Source of the DNA: an uncultured Draconibacterium sp.
GTDB lineage: Bacteria; Bacteroidota; Bacteroidia; Bacteroidales; Prolixibacteraceae
Length of the DNA: 64,000 nucleotides
NCBI RefSeq assembly: GCF_963674925.1
Contig: NZ_OY771647.1
Span: 2,309,501-2,373,500, forward strand
Direction: 5' to 3'
Part shown: positions 8,340 through 18,934 of the stretch, in pieces
Numbering within the stretch: position 1 is the first letter of the stretch
How the letters are laid out: the number at the start of each line of letters is the position of its first letter
Program-made: the position numbers and the translations under genes
The notes under the pieces: generated by a model
The model's input: the letters and a program-made list of their open reading frames with translations, nothing else
What the model was told of the DNA's origin: nothing
The model's database searches: none

Positions 8340-11300
8340 ATGAAAAAAATTAGGAGTTACCGGTATTGGGATGATTTCATTCCGAGCCAAAAGCTATTTA
8401 GAGTTATGAAATTAACTTTCATTTTAGTTCTCGCAGGTTTGGTTACCTATGCAAATAACAGTTACTCGCAGGCTACCAAACTATCCATGAAAATGGATCA
8501 AGTTACAATTTTGGAGATTTTTAACGAGATTGAGAGTCAGTCCGAATTTAAAATCGCGTATAACAGTACAAAACTGGATGTAAATAGAAAAGTTGACATC
8601 GATGCTAAAAAGCAAACTGTTGACAAAATACTGGATGAAGTTCTGGTAGACCAAGGTTTACAATACCAAATAATAGATAGGTATATTGTAATAACCGATA
8701 AGGTAAGTGATGCAGTATTAAGTCGCGATGTTCAACAAAAAACCGTATCCGGGACTGTTACTAATTCCGCGGGGGAGACCCTTCCCGGAGTAACTGTAAT
8801 GGTAAAAGGAACAAGTGCCGGAATTGTCACTGACACGGATGGAAACTATTCCTTGGTTATTCCGGAAAACGGAAAAATACTTGTTTTTTCCTATGTGGGT
8901 ATGCTCACTCAGGAAGTTGAAATTGGAAATCAATCCGTTATAAACATTGTACTGAAAGAAGATGTTATAGGAATAGAGGAAGTAATCGCAGTGGGTTATG
9001 CTACCCAAAGAAAAGTAAACCTTACCGGTTCGGTTGCGCAGGTAGATGCCGAAAAAATTGGAAGCCGACCGATAACGCAAACCTCATCCGCATTGCAAGG
9101 TTTGGCTCCGGGTGTTGTGGTGACTCAAAATTTAGGCTCTCCAGGAAATGATGCTTCAACCATTCGGATTCGTGGACGTGGGTCAATTTCAAGTGATAAC
9201 GCTCCACTAATTCTTGTAGATGGTATTCAGGTTAGCAACATTAATGATGTTAATCCCGAGGACATCGCCAATATGTCGGTTTTAAAAGACGCTGCATCTG
9301 CTTCAATTTATGGAGCCAGAGCAGCCAACGGAGTTATCCTTATAACCACAAAACGTGGTTCGAAAGGTAAATTTTCTGTAAATGCAGATATTTCGTATGG
9401 GGTACAAATGCCAACCATGTTACCGGATATGGTTGATGTAAAAAGCCAAATGCTATATGAAGATGTAAAATTAATCAACGAAGGAAGTCCTATTGAGTGG
9501 GGGGTAGATCGTATTAACGACTACATGAGTAACCTCTCTAAAGGAACGAACGATCAGTACCAAAATAATGATTGGTACGATGCTGTTGTTGCTCCTTCTG
9601 CAGGATTACATCGCGAACAGGTTGTGGTTTCCGGCGGAAGCGAGAAAGTAAGTGCACGATTGTCTTTGGTGAATGTAGAACAAGATGGATTATTGGCAAA
9701 CACTAATTTTGCTCGTAAATCATTACGCTCGAATATTGATTTAGATCCTCTAGACTGGATGCATTTTTCAACTGATATTTTTATTCAACGCTCAGAGCGG
9801 ATTCAGCCACCACAATCAATGGGGAATATTTTTCAAATGTTGAATGAACTTGAACCTTATCGTCAATTAAAAGTTGGTGATGACCTGTGGGGTTGGGCTT
9901 GGCGTGGAGAGAATCCACTTGCTTTTACGGAAGATGGAGGAAGTAATACAAATGAAAATGAATACACCTTAATTAACCTGAATGCGAATTTAACTCCAAC
10001 CGAAGGATTAAATATAGATCTGGGTTATTCGAATCTTACAGACAACAACCATATCACCAATTTCACAGAGAAATTTGGTTTCTATGAAGCTGGAGGAGCA
10101 GTAGGGGATCCTCCACAATTTAGCGGATACAATCCAACATTAAATTCTTTAAATATATCAAGTCAGTATCGCACGCAAAATTATTACAAAGCTACTGCGA
10201 GCTATGAAAAAACATTTGGTAATAACTATGTCAAGGTCTTGGCAGGAGGTGATGCTATCGATTTTACGTATTCCGACCATTTCGGATCGCGTTCTAATTT
10301 TCCCCTAGGTCAAGATTATCCTCAGTTGTCATTGGGTGATAGAGAAGGGATGAACAATGGAAGTTCAGGTACATCATGGTCTATGGCCTCGCTTTTAGGA
10401 AGAATTAATTACATGTTTAAAGATCGTTATTTGCTTGAAGCTACGTTCCGTTATGATGGATCATCTCGTTTCGCCTCAGAAAAACGATGGGGATTTTTTC
10501 CGTCTGTTTCTGCAGGATGGAGGGTTTCTGAAGAATCATTCATGCAAGCCATCAATGCGATCTCTAATCTGAAAATACGTGCCTCTTGGGGACAACTCGG
10601 TAATCAGAATATTGGGAGCAATTATCCTTATCAATCTTTGGTCGATTTAAATCAACCAACAGTACTAAACGAAACAAGTCAATTGGGAGCAGCAATTACT
10701 GATTGGGCAGTTCGCGGGATTACCTGGGAAAAATCGGAACAAACCAATATCGGTCTGGATTTTGGATTTTTAGGGAACAAGCTTTCCGGATCGTTTGATT
10801 ATTATATAAAAAACACTTCTGATATCTTATTGATTCTTGCCTTACCTCAAAGTTCCGGCTTGGCGCCAAATTATCAGAATGGGGCAGAAATGGAAAACAA
10901 AGGTTGGGAGCTGGTATTAAACTGGGAAGATAAAATTGGCAACATTTCTTATTATATAACCGGTCAAATAGACGATAATAAGAACAAAATCACCAATTTG
11001 CTCGGTACCGGCCCGTATATTTCTAATGACAGGATCAGACAAGAAGGAACCGAATTTGATGCGCTCTATGGATGGCAATCCATTGGCTTTCTTTCAAAAT
11101 CGGATTTAACCGATGATAATGTTCCAAAACAAGCATCATCTGAATTGGCAGAAGGAAGCTTAAAATTTAGAGATCAACCTGATGAAGATGGTAACTACGA
11201 TGGAGTAATAGATGTAAACGACCGTGTTGTAATCGGAAGTGAAGCTCCCCGCTATAATTTCAGTTTTCTCACCGGTATGAAATACAAAGGAATTGGATTA

Positions 11301-11753
11301 GACGTAATATTACAAGGTGTTGGAAAACGTGACGGATATGTTCGCAGAACAGGACAAAGTTATGGCGATCACCTGTACGAATGGGAGAGTGATTTCTACT
11401 TACCCGCGGATCATCAGATTTTTACGGTTCATAATTACGATCAGGTTGGTCTTGAACCCAATACAAATGCAAAATATCCTGCAATAGGATCTGACAATGG
11501 TAATTTTTCAGATTTTTGGATTCAAAGCAGGGCTTACTTACGTGTTAAAAATGTAACCTTAAGTTACACTCTTCCAAAATCCGTTACAGAGAATTTGAAG
11601 TTTAAAAATATCAGGTTCTATGTGTCAGGTGAGAATCTATACACTTTCACAAGTTTTATAAAAGGATTTGATCCGGAAATTTCAAGTGGACGTGGATACT
11701 GGCAATATCCGAATATATCAAAAGTAGTTGGTGGTGTAAACCTAACCTTTTAA
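8340..11753 (+). CDS. SusC/RagA-family TonB-dependent transporter with STN signalling domain
   Basis: This 1137-residue outer-membrane transporter opens with a signal sequence (about 23-44, VMKLTFILVLAGLVTYANNS). An STN (secretin/TonB N-terminal) domain follows at about 46-120, then a carboxypeptidase-regulatory-like beta-sandwich at about 134-215 (TVSGTVTNSAGETLPGV). The plug is at about 220-335 (GYATQRKVNLTGSV, SIYGARAANGVILITTK), and the 22-strand barrel runs to the C-terminal Phe (VVGGVNLTF). It imports oligosaccharides with its SusD partner, powered by TonB. The STN domain is the module that contacts FecR, so this transporter is also the sensor of the ECF circuit. The second SusC (38376) lacks it. 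Confidence 0.96.
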   Translation: MKKIRSYRYWDDFIPSQKLFRVMKLTFILVLAGLVTYANNSYSQATKLSMKMDQVTILEIFNEIESQSEFKIAYNSTKLDVNRKVDIDAKKQTVDKILDEVLVDQGLQYQIIDRYIVITDKVSDAVLSRDVQQKTVSGTVTNSAGETLPGVTVMVKGTSAGIVTDTDGNYSLVIPENGKILVFSYVGMLTQEVEIGNQSVINIVLKEDVIGIEEVIAVGYATQRKVNLTGSVAQVDAEKIGSRPITQTSSALQGLAPGVVVTQNLGSPGNDASTIRIRGRGSISSDNAPLILVDGIQVSNINDVNPEDIANMSVLKDAASASIYGARAANGVILITTKRGSKGKFSVNADISYGVQMPTMLPDMVDVKSQMLYEDVKLINEGSPIEWGVDRINDYMSNLSKGTNDQYQNNDWYDAVVAPSAGLHREQVVVSGGSEKVSARLSLVNVEQDGLLANTNFARKSLRSNIDLDPLDWMHFSTDIFIQRSERIQPPQSMGNIFQMLNELEPYRQLKVGDDLWGWAWRGENPLAFTEDGGSNTNENEYTLINLNANLTPTEGLNIDLGYSNLTDNNHITNFTEKFGFYEAGGAVGDPPQFSGYNPTLNSLNISSQYRTQNYYKATASYEKTFGNNYVKVLAGGDAIDFTYSDHFGSRSNFPLGQDYPQLSLGDREGMNNGSSGTSWSMASLLGRINYMFKDRYLLEATFRYDGSSRFASEKRWGFFPSVSAGWRVSEESFMQAINAISNLKIRASWGQLGNQNIGSNYPYQSLVDLNQPTVLNETSQLGAAITDWAVRGITWEKSEQTNIGLDFGFLGNKLSGSFDYYIKNTSDILLILALPQSSGLAPNYQNGAEMENKGWELVLNWEDKIGNISYYITGQIDDNKNKITNLLGTGPYISNDRIRQEGTEFDALYGWQSIGFLSKSDLTDDNVPKQASSELAEGSLKFRDQPDEDGNYDGVIDVNDRVVIGSEAPRYNFSFLTGMKYKGIGLDVILQGVGKRDGYVRRTGQSYGDHLYEWESDFYLPADHQIFTVHNYDQVGLEPNTNAKYPAIGSDNGNFSDFWIQSRAYLRVKNVTLSYTLPKSVTENLKFKNIRFYVSGENLYTFTSFIKGFDPEISSGRGYWQYPNISKVVGGVNLTF

Positions 11754-11777
11754 TCGTTAACGCTAAATCATAAGAAA

Positions 11778-13727
11778 ATGAAAAAGTATATCATATTAGC
11801 CGTAATTTTAATTTTGGGTTTTAGCAGTTGTGAAGATTACCTCAATCTTCAACCATTGGATCAACCCAGTAGTGAGACCTTTCTTTCGACAGAGCCAGAG
11901 GTCGTAATGGGTGTTAATGCCTGTTACAATTATCTCGATGCAAATGAAGATTGGAGTCAGCATTCATGGTATCGTTGGCTGATCGATTTTGAAGATGCCG
12001 GACAAATACGAATGTCAAACAAATTTGGAAACTTTCGCGATGGTAATGTTGATCCCTTGCAAGGGAATGTCGGAAATTTTTACCGTGACTTTTACCGGGG
12101 AGTTGCACGCTGCCATATCGTAATTGATGGTATGGAAAAGGCCAAAGAAGTAATGGACCTTGATAAATGGAATGCTTTACGCGCAGAAGCCCAGGTAATC
12201 AGAGCATGGTGCTACTACAACCTGGTTGTCAAATTCGGGGATATTCCGTTTACAACAACTCAATTGGAAATGACTGAGTATGCCAATTTGGAACGTTCAC
12301 CCGAAGATGAGGTATATGCTTTCATCATGAGTGAAATCGAAGAAGCAGCGCAGTTTCTGCCAGCGACACGAACCGGTGATGAATCAGGAAGAGTTACTAG
12401 CGGTACTGCATATGCCATTGGTGCAAAAGCTGCCTTGTACCGTGCATTTTTCCATGATGGACAAGCAATTTCACCAGATGCAAGCTACTTAGGAAAAGTT
12501 AAAGAATACACCCAGAAAATTATTGATTCGGGTGCACATCAATTGTTTTACGATCAGTCGGATATAAAGAACAGTTACAAGAATTTATTCCTTTACCCAG
12601 GCGAGAATAGTAAAGAGGTAATTCTTCAAAAAGAATTTAATTTTGGGGCAGGAAGATCACAAGACATGAACATCTCAATCGCGAGCAGAAATTATCCAAA
12701 TGGTTTTGCGGCAACAACTCCACAGGAATATTTAATTCATGCTTATGAAGATACACTTGGAAATACCGTTGATCAATCTTCCTATTATGATCCAAAAAAT
12801 CCTTTTGCAGGGAGAGAACCACGCTTTTACCAGACAATCGTTTATCCTCGCGTTGAAGGGGATCAGGATATCGAAATTACATTAAATACTGAAAGTGGTC
12901 CTAAGGTTCTAAAAGGATACAATGAAGTGTTCCCGGGATCAATGTATCCTGACGCAAGGGATCCAAACCTTACACGAGAGTATAAAACATTATTGAAAGC
13001 ATGGGCCGATCCGGTTGGTAAAGATTTGGACAATTACGATTGGTACACAGATGCAAATGGGATTGATCATGTTTTTGGAAACCAGGATGGAACCAATTCA
13101 TATAGTAGCCGAACAGGTTATTTAACATGGAAATACTGGACCATAAGCGATTGGGCTACCGATAACCAGCAAAGTTCATCCCTCAACTTTATTTTAATCA
13201 GATATGCCGATGTTTTACTCATGAATGCAGAGGCAAGAATTGAATTGAATGACGATTTAAATAAAGCGACTGAATATATAAACAGAGTTCGTGCCCGAGG
13301 CTGGGGAATGAGTTACGATGAATATACCAGCCACCCTTCAGCTGTTTCAGCATTATTAGGTCAAGGTGGACTGCGCGCAAAAGTCCGTCGTGAGCGTAAA
13401 ATTGAACTATGTTTTGAAGGTACCCGTTACGAAGATCTGAAACGTTACGGTGTTGCTTTGGAAGCGTTAACAATGGATGTAGTTGGAAGACCTAAATTTT
13501 TCCATCTTGAAGCCGATACAAATATTCCACAAGTTGATGAAAACGGTGTTGTTCACTTGCCTTGGCTTGAAGGGTTAAATGGTCAGGAAGACAGTTATCC
13601 TAATCGCTGGTGGAAAGCATCTAATTACAGAGATTATTATAACCGTTGGCCAATTCCACAATCGGAATTTGATAACGGAAAAGCTTTAACTGAAGCAGAT
13701 CAGAATCCCGGCTATTTAGGGAGTTAG
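11778..13727 (+). CDS. SusD/RagB-family glycan-binding outer-membrane lipoprotein
   Basis: This 649-residue lipoprotein has the signal MKKYIILAVILILGFSSC with the lipobox Cys at 18, followed by the usual EDYLNLQPLDQPSSETF start of mature SusD. Its TPR-like helical scaffold contains AEAQVIRAWCYYNLVVKFGD (about 135-155) and the C-terminal RRERKIELCFEGTRYEDLKR segment typical of the family. It lies 24 bp after susC, forms the lid of that transporter and captures oligosaccharide at the cell surface. It is longer than many SusDs (usually 500-600 residues), which suggests extra loops around the binding site. A strong terminator follows. Confidence 0.95.
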   Translation: MKKYIILAVILILGFSSCEDYLNLQPLDQPSSETFLSTEPEVVMGVNACYNYLDANEDWSQHSWYRWLIDFEDAGQIRMSNKFGNFRDGNVDPLQGNVGNFYRDFYRGVARCHIVIDGMEKAKEVMDLDKWNALRAEAQVIRAWCYYNLVVKFGDIPFTTTQLEMTEYANLERSPEDEVYAFIMSEIEEAAQFLPATRTGDESGRVTSGTAYAIGAKAALYRAFFHDGQAISPDASYLGKVKEYTQKIIDSGAHQLFYDQSDIKNSYKNLFLYPGENSKEVILQKEFNFGAGRSQDMNISIASRNYPNGFAATTPQEYLIHAYEDTLGNTVDQSSYYDPKNPFAGREPRFYQTIVYPRVEGDQDIEITLNTESGPKVLKGYNEVFPGSMYPDARDPNLTREYKTLLKAWADPVGKDLDNYDWYTDANGIDHVFGNQDGTNSYSSRTGYLTWKYWTISDWATDNQQSSSLNFILIRYADVLLMNAEARIELNDDLNKATEYINRVRARGWGMSYDEYTSHPSAVSALLGQGGLRAKVRRERKIELCFEGTRYEDLKRYGVALEALTMDVVGRPKFFHLEADTNIPQVDENGVVHLPWLEGLNGQEDSYPNRWWKASNYRDYYNRWPIPQSEFDNGKALTEADQNPGYLGS

Positions 13728-13763
13728 TTTAATTATAGCAAATAGTTTGGTTAATTTGACAGT

Positions 13764-13792
13764 GAGCGGGGTTTCGGCTCCGCTCTTTTTTT
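13764..13792 (+). terminator. Rho-independent terminator after the first susCD pair
   Basis: GAGCGG and CCGCTC form a GC-rich stem across a short loop, followed by a run of eight T residues. The susCD transcript probably ends here at least partly, leaving the enzyme genes from 13823 on to read-through or to their own promoter. Confidence 0.85.
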
Positions 13793-13822
13793 AAACATAT
13801 TACTGTCTTAGCGAATTTTTTT

Positions 13823-15358
13823 ATGAAAAAATCAATTCTTTTCACCATAATAATTTTACTATCATTCTCCAGCTTTTCACAACGCTACCTGAACACAGGC
13901 ATTAAAGTAAACGTTGTTCCCGATACGGAAATAACAGTGTATTTTGACAGACCGCTGTGCGATTGGGATGGTTTTGGTGTTAATTATGTGGAAGCTTGCC
14001 AAACTCGTGATTACAGTAAATTTCAACAGGACTATTGTGGTTTTAGTTTTGCTACAGAAGAAACCAGAACAAAGATACTTGATCTCATTTTTAATGAAGA
14101 CGGATGGAAACCTGCTCTAACAAAACTTTTTCTTGATCCTTTTCACGAAGGGATGAATAAAGCTGAGAACGATAACAATGATCCACTAAAACTCAATATG
14201 AATGAGTTCGAGCATGAAACCACAACACAATGGATGCGTTATTTTAACAGGGAAGGTCAAAAGCGAATACAAGCCTGGGGCGGCAAACTTACCGGTATTA
14301 CCACACTTTATGGACCCACGCCGTGGCAAACCGAACAAAAGTATTTATTGGGGCGCAATATCGATCAAAACGAAAAGTATGAAGTAGCCGAATACATGGT
14401 ATCGTGGGCAAAATTCTTACGTGATAAAGAAAATCTTGATATTCGGTATATATCCTTCCATAACGAAGGCGATGCCTATTACCGCTGGCCACGCGACGGA
14501 AGTAACCCGGGTGAAGATCACCGAGATTATAATTCCTACTGGACACCGGAACAAGTAGCGGACTTTCTAAAAATTACGAAGGAGGTATTAGATGCCAATG
14601 ATATGAAAGAGGTTGGACTTACACCGGGCGAAACTCAAACCTGGTTCCGTTTTGATACTTGGGGCTACGCTACCGCCATTGCCAACGATGAAGAAGCATT
14701 GAAAAATTTAACTTTAATGACAAGCCACAGTTTTACACCGTTGGATATTCCAAATTCGGTCTATTATGGAGATTTCAGAAGTGTGGGACAAGATTTGATT
14801 CGTTCGAAAAAACCTGATATAAAAGCCTGGGTAACATCTCGCCCATGGGCAGAAGGGCCGGAATTTATCAATAACATTAGGCGGGACATATACGAATGTA
14901 AAGTAAATGGTTTGATTCCATGGGCACCCATTTCAGGTGCAAAACAATGGTTGGGATCAAATGGTGAGTACAGCGACGGTTCAATGGATGGAGCTTTTAA
15001 AATAAACGAAGACGGTTCGCTTGAAATTCTTAAAGGATATTATTACTATAAGCAAATCACACGTGCGGGTCAGCCCGGAATGAAAGTGGCACAAGTGACT
15101 TATTTGGATCCGGCGGTTACGGCCATTGCTTTTTCTTCCAATAACACGAAAAATCCTAATGCCTTTCTCATCATCAATAAATCTGAAAATGACAAAGAGG
15201 TGGAAATTACTGTACGTGGTTCGAATAGTAAAAGCTTTGAAGTTTTTCGCACCTCTGCTGTTGATGATTATAAACAACTCAACGATATAAAAATGAGCGG
15301 GAAAAACCTGATTTATTATTCTCCCGCAGGTTCTGTGACAACATTTTTTGAAAAATAG
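13823..15358 (+). CDS. GH30-like secreted glycoside hydrolase, paralogue 1 of 3
   Basis: This 511-residue protein has a signal peptide (about 1-20). A clan GH-A (beta/alpha)8 barrel follows, then a C-terminal beta-sandwich (about 415-511) of the kind found in GH30. The N-terminal strand LCDWDGFGVNYVEA resembles the Q-x-x-DGFG strand of GH30. The acid/base candidate is E215 in SFHNEGDA. At the strand-7 nucleophile site (W-x-T-E in typical GH30) the sequence is AWVTS, with Ser339 where Glu is expected. The same change occurs in both paralogues (17388 and 22718). It differs from those two by a short insertion around the residues KAENDNNDPLKLNM. GH30 enzymes cut beta-xylosides, beta-glucosides or beta-fucosides; the actual substrate is open. 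Confidence 0.75.
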   Translation: MKKSILFTIIILLSFSSFSQRYLNTGIKVNVVPDTEITVYFDRPLCDWDGFGVNYVEACQTRDYSKFQQDYCGFSFATEETRTKILDLIFNEDGWKPALTKLFLDPFHEGMNKAENDNNDPLKLNMNEFEHETTTQWMRYFNREGQKRIQAWGGKLTGITTLYGPTPWQTEQKYLLGRNIDQNEKYEVAEYMVSWAKFLRDKENLDIRYISFHNEGDAYYRWPRDGSNPGEDHRDYNSYWTPEQVADFLKITKEVLDANDMKEVGLTPGETQTWFRFDTWGYATAIANDEEALKNLTLMTSHSFTPLDIPNSVYYGDFRSVGQDLIRSKKPDIKAWVTSRPWAEGPEFINNIRRDIYECKVNGLIPWAPISGAKQWLGSNGEYSDGSMDGAFKINEDGSLEILKGYYYYKQITRAGQPGMKVAQVTYLDPAVTAIAFSSNNTKNPNAFLIINKSENDKEVEITVRGSNSKSFEVFRTSAVDDYKQLNDIKMSGKNLIYYSPAGSVTTFFEK

Positions 15359-15435
15359 AAAGTCTTGCGTGTAACCGGCTTTTTTTATGGCTTTTAGAAA
15401 ATCTAAAGTAAATTTAATGAAAACATATTTTTATT

Positions 15436-17289
15436 ATGAACTCTATTTTTAAAAAACTGAGCCTGATTGTTGTCTTTTTAATCAGTTACGCATCTCTTCA
15501 GGCACAGTCTGCGGAGTGGGCGGATATTGTCAGCAACAATAACAGCTTGCTGGTGAATGTGGAAGGACGCAACTCTTTTTCGTTGGACGGAAAATGGGAT
15601 GCCATTGTCGACCAGCAGGAAATTGGTTTTTACAATTACCGCTACAAAGAATCGGATGATGGCTGGTTTATAAACCGGCAGGTGCAGGAACCTTCCGATT
15701 TAATCGAATACAATTTTAACGAGGCCCGCAAATTGAATGTCCCAGATGACTGGAATACACAGGCTGCAGACCTGTTACGTTACGAAGGCACTATTTGGTA
15801 CCGTAAAGTTTTTAACTACGACAAACAGCAGGATAAACGCTACTATCTTTATTTTGGCGCCGTTAACTACGAAGCAAATGTTTACCTGAACGGCGAAAAA
15901 ATAGGTTCGCACGAAGGTGGTTTTACGCCGTTCAATTTTGAAGTAACCGATAAACTTAAAAACGGTGAAAATTTTGTTGTCGTTAAAGTGGACAACAAAC
16001 GCAAACGTGAGGCACTGCCAACGGTTATTTTCGACTGGTGGAATTATGGCGGCATTACCCGCTCGGTGCATCTCATTGAAGCGCCGCAGACATTCATACA
16101 CAACTATTCTATTCAGTTGGATCCGGATAACAATAATCAGATTAAAGGTTGGGTGAAACTTAATGGTCCAAAAAGTCAGCAAAATATAAAAATGCAGATT
16201 CCCGAATTGAGTATAGATAAATCCTTGCAAACAAATTCCGCTGGTTATGCTGAATTCAGTGTTCCGGTAAAAAACATAACATATTGGAATCCTGAGATTC
16301 CCAAACAATATGCAGTTGATTGGAATGCGGAAACCGACGCAATAACTGAACCAGTCGGTTTTCGCAGCATTGAAACAGATGGTTACGATATTTTGCTTAA
16401 CGGAGAAAGTATTTTTCTACGTGGTATTTGCATGCACGAAGAATCACCGTTTGGAGGAGGACGATCTACCAATGCAGATGAGGCAAGTGTACTGTTTGGC
16501 TGGGCACATGATATGAACTGTAATTTTCTCCGGCTTGCACATTATCCGCATAATGAGCATACCATCCGCACCGCTAATGAAATGGGAATCCTGTTGTGGT
16601 CGGAGATACCTGTATACTGGACTATCCTTTGGAAAAATCAGCAAACTATCGCCAATGCGCGCCAGCAGTTGCGGGAGATGATTAACCGCGATAAAAACAA
16701 AGCCTCCGTTATTCTGTGGTCGGTGGCCAACGAAACACCTTTGGAAGAAGGGCGACTCGAATTTATTTCCAATTTGGTGGATTATGCAAAAGCATTGGAT
16801 CCCAGTCGTCTGCTTACTGCTGCCCTTGAAAACCACATGACCGACGAAGGAACAAAAATGATTGACGATCCTCTGGGCGCAAAACTCGATGTAATCGGCA
16901 ACAATAATTACTGCGGATGGTATTCGGGAGAACCGCAAAGCTGTGCTGAACTGCGCTGGGAAACAATTTATAAAAAGCCTTTAATATTGAGTGAGTTTGG
17001 TGGTGGTGCACTGCAGGGGTATTACGGCGAACCCAATCAGCGGTGGACTGAAGATTACCAGGCTGAAGTTTACAGATACAACATTGAAATGCTCAGGGAG
17101 ATTCCATTTTTGCGTGGCACCACTCCATGGCTATTAATGGATTTTCGCTCACCACGCCGTCCGCTTGCAAACATTCAGGATGATTACAACCGGAAAGGAT
17201 TGGTCTCTGAACGAGGTAAGAAAAAGAAAGCATTCTTTATGATGAAAGATTTTTATGAAGAAATTGAGAAGGAATATGAAACGAAATAG
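15436..17289 (+). CDS. GH2 beta-glucuronidase-like enzyme
   Basis: This 617-residue protein has a signal peptide (about 1-23). A jelly-roll sugar-binding domain (about 40-215, WYRKVFNY, GGFTPFNFEVT) is followed by an immunoglobulin-like domain (about 215-310) and a TIM barrel (about 310-617). The acid/base is E433 (LWSVANETP) and the nucleophile E520 (ILSEFGGG). The N-x-K motif of beta-glucuronidases, which binds the substrate carboxylate, is present as N585-R-K587 in YNRKGLVSERGKKKKAFF. This makes exo-acting removal of beta-linked glucuronic acid (or galacturonic acid) more likely than beta-galactosidase action. It sits between two GH30-like genes and is probably periplasmic or surface-attached. 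Confidence 0.88.
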   Translation: MNSIFKKLSLIVVFLISYASLQAQSAEWADIVSNNNSLLVNVEGRNSFSLDGKWDAIVDQQEIGFYNYRYKESDDGWFINRQVQEPSDLIEYNFNEARKLNVPDDWNTQAADLLRYEGTIWYRKVFNYDKQQDKRYYLYFGAVNYEANVYLNGEKIGSHEGGFTPFNFEVTDKLKNGENFVVVKVDNKRKREALPTVIFDWWNYGGITRSVHLIEAPQTFIHNYSIQLDPDNNNQIKGWVKLNGPKSQQNIKMQIPELSIDKSLQTNSAGYAEFSVPVKNITYWNPEIPKQYAVDWNAETDAITEPVGFRSIETDGYDILLNGESIFLRGICMHEESPFGGGRSTNADEASVLFGWAHDMNCNFLRLAHYPHNEHTIRTANEMGILLWSEIPVYWTILWKNQQTIANARQQLREMINRDKNKASVILWSVANETPLEEGRLEFISNLVDYAKALDPSRLLTAALENHMTDEGTKMIDDPLGAKLDVIGNNNYCGWYSGEPQSCAELRWETIYKKPLILSEFGGGALQGYYGEPNQRWTEDYQAEVYRYNIEMLREIPFLRGTTPWLLMDFRSPRRPLANIQDDYNRKGLVSERGKKKKAFFMMKDFYEEIEKEYETK

Positions 17290-17387
17290 CTGCCAGTCAG
17301 AATTAAAAATGGTAATGGATTCATTTTGAATCTTTGGGGATAAAAATTGTAAAGTCGAATTCCATAAAATAAAACAAACAAAAAAAT

Positions 17388-18926
17388 ATGAAAAAGTTAA
17401 TTATTTCAATTGTAATCTTCATCGGATTTTCCTTAACAGCCCAAAACATTGTTGCACAAGCCCGCGATTTTACTGCAATTCGGGCTGGGGTTTATTTCGA
17501 TCAAACGCTTCAGGACTGGGATGGATTTGGATTCAATTATGTTGAAAGTGCGCATTTCGTTGATAAAAATATGAGCAAAGAGACGGAAAGAGCACAACGA
17601 TGGTGGAAGGAACAGCATCCGGGTAAAGACTTTTTTGTGCAGGAATATGGCGGTTTTAGTTTGCTCGATGAAAATGAAAAAGATGAAATAATTGATTTAG
17701 TTTTTGGAGAGGACGGCTTAAAACCCGGCGTTGTGAAAATGTTTCTTGATGCTCATCACCAGAAGGAACCGGGTGGTCCTTTTGACCATGAAAGTTCAAC
17801 GAGCTACATGCGTGAATTTGTAAAGAAAGGGCTAAAGGTCACCAACAACAGAGGCGCCGATTTTGAAATTATAACGACGCTTTACGGTCCTCCCGGATTT
17901 ATGACCAAACAAAAAGTTGACCGAGGCCGCGATCTCGACCCAGCCATGAAGGATGACCTTGCAATGTATATGATTGACTGGGTGAAATTTCTGAAAGAGA
18001 AAGACGGTTTGCCGGTGAAATATTTGTCGTTACACAACGAAGGTGAAGACTGGACCCGCTGGAACCAGGAAGGTTATACCGATTGGTTTGGACATGATTT
18101 CAACCTTTACTGGTCACCGGAGCAGGTGAATGAGTTTGTAAAATTAATGCCAAAAATGATGAAAAAATTCGGTTTGGAAGATGTTGGAATTACCAATGGT
18201 GAACCTTCCAACTGGTATCGCTTTGCAGGCTGGGGTTATGCTGATTTTCTTGCCTCAGATAAGCAGGCGGTGGAAAATTTAGGCTTGATAACTACGCATG
18301 GTTTTTACGGCGGAACATACGGTACCTGGTTCGGCGAGCACAACAGTTATCCGAATGAAATTCTGCGAGAGCAACGCCCTGAGCTACATTCGTGGGTAAC
18401 TTCAACCAGTTGGGCCGATATGGATGCCAGCTTTGTAAAACAAATTCACGGCAATATATACACTTCAGAAGTGAACGCAATTATTCCGTGGGCAGGTATT
18501 CAACGCCCGGCACACTGGGTAGGTGGTGATCCGAACCCGGGTAATGCCATTCAGGTAAATGAAGATGGAAATTATGAGGTACGCAAAGGTTACTATTTTT
18601 ATAAACAGGCTTCTCGCGCCGGACAGCGGGGAATGAAAGTAGCCCGTACTTTTGGTATGGATTCCCAGATTGCCGTAATCGGTTTCAGCCAGGCAGAAAC
18701 AGAAAATCCTGATGCATTTATTGTGGTGAATTTGTCTAAAGGGAAAAAGAAAGTATCGGTTGAAATAAACGGATCCAAATACCAAGAATTTGAAGCTTTT
18801 CGAACTGTTGATGCAGAAGGCTATGAAGCTGACCGATATAAGTCAATCGGTTCTTTTAAACAAAAAGACGGTGCGATTGATATTGAAATGCTTCCTGGAT
18901 CAGTAGTAACTTTCTTTGGTAAATAA
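17388..18926 (+). CDS. GH30-like secreted glycoside hydrolase, paralogue 2 of 3
   Basis: This 512-residue protein has a signal peptide (about 1-24, ending VAQA). The GH30-type opening strand is LQDWDGFGFNYVES. The acid/base candidate is E218 in SLHNEGED, and SWVTSTSW sits at the expected nucleophile strand, with Ser339 instead of Glu. The C-terminal beta-sandwich begins near RKGYYFYKQASRAGQRGMKV. It shares the stretches LYGPPGFMTKQK and GGDPNPG with paralogue 3, so these two are closest. The gene ends 8 bp before the ADP-ribosylglycohydrolase-like gene, indicating one operon. Function by analogy would be cleavage of the main chain or a side chain of a beta-linked polysaccharide, but the missing nucleophile leaves the mechanism open. 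Confidence 0.75.
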   Translation: MKKLIISIVIFIGFSLTAQNIVAQARDFTAIRAGVYFDQTLQDWDGFGFNYVESAHFVDKNMSKETERAQRWWKEQHPGKDFFVQEYGGFSLLDENEKDEIIDLVFGEDGLKPGVVKMFLDAHHQKEPGGPFDHESSTSYMREFVKKGLKVTNNRGADFEIITTLYGPPGFMTKQKVDRGRDLDPAMKDDLAMYMIDWVKFLKEKDGLPVKYLSLHNEGEDWTRWNQEGYTDWFGHDFNLYWSPEQVNEFVKLMPKMMKKFGLEDVGITNGEPSNWYRFAGWGYADFLASDKQAVENLGLITTHGFYGGTYGTWFGEHNSYPNEILREQRPELHSWVTSTSWADMDASFVKQIHGNIYTSEVNAIIPWAGIQRPAHWVGGDPNPGNAIQVNEDGNYEVRKGYYFYKQASRAGQRGMKVARTFGMDSQIAVIGFSQAETENPDAFIVVNLSKGKKKVSVEINGSKYQEFEAFRTVDAEGYEADRYKSIGSFKQKDGAIDIEMLPGSVVTFFGK

Positions 18927-18934
18927 TTAGAGAA

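Noticed and set aside
15775..16308. 177-residue reverse-strand open frame
   Set aside because: It lies wholly inside the well-supported GH2 beta-glucuronidase gene and has no coding features; it is a shadow frame.
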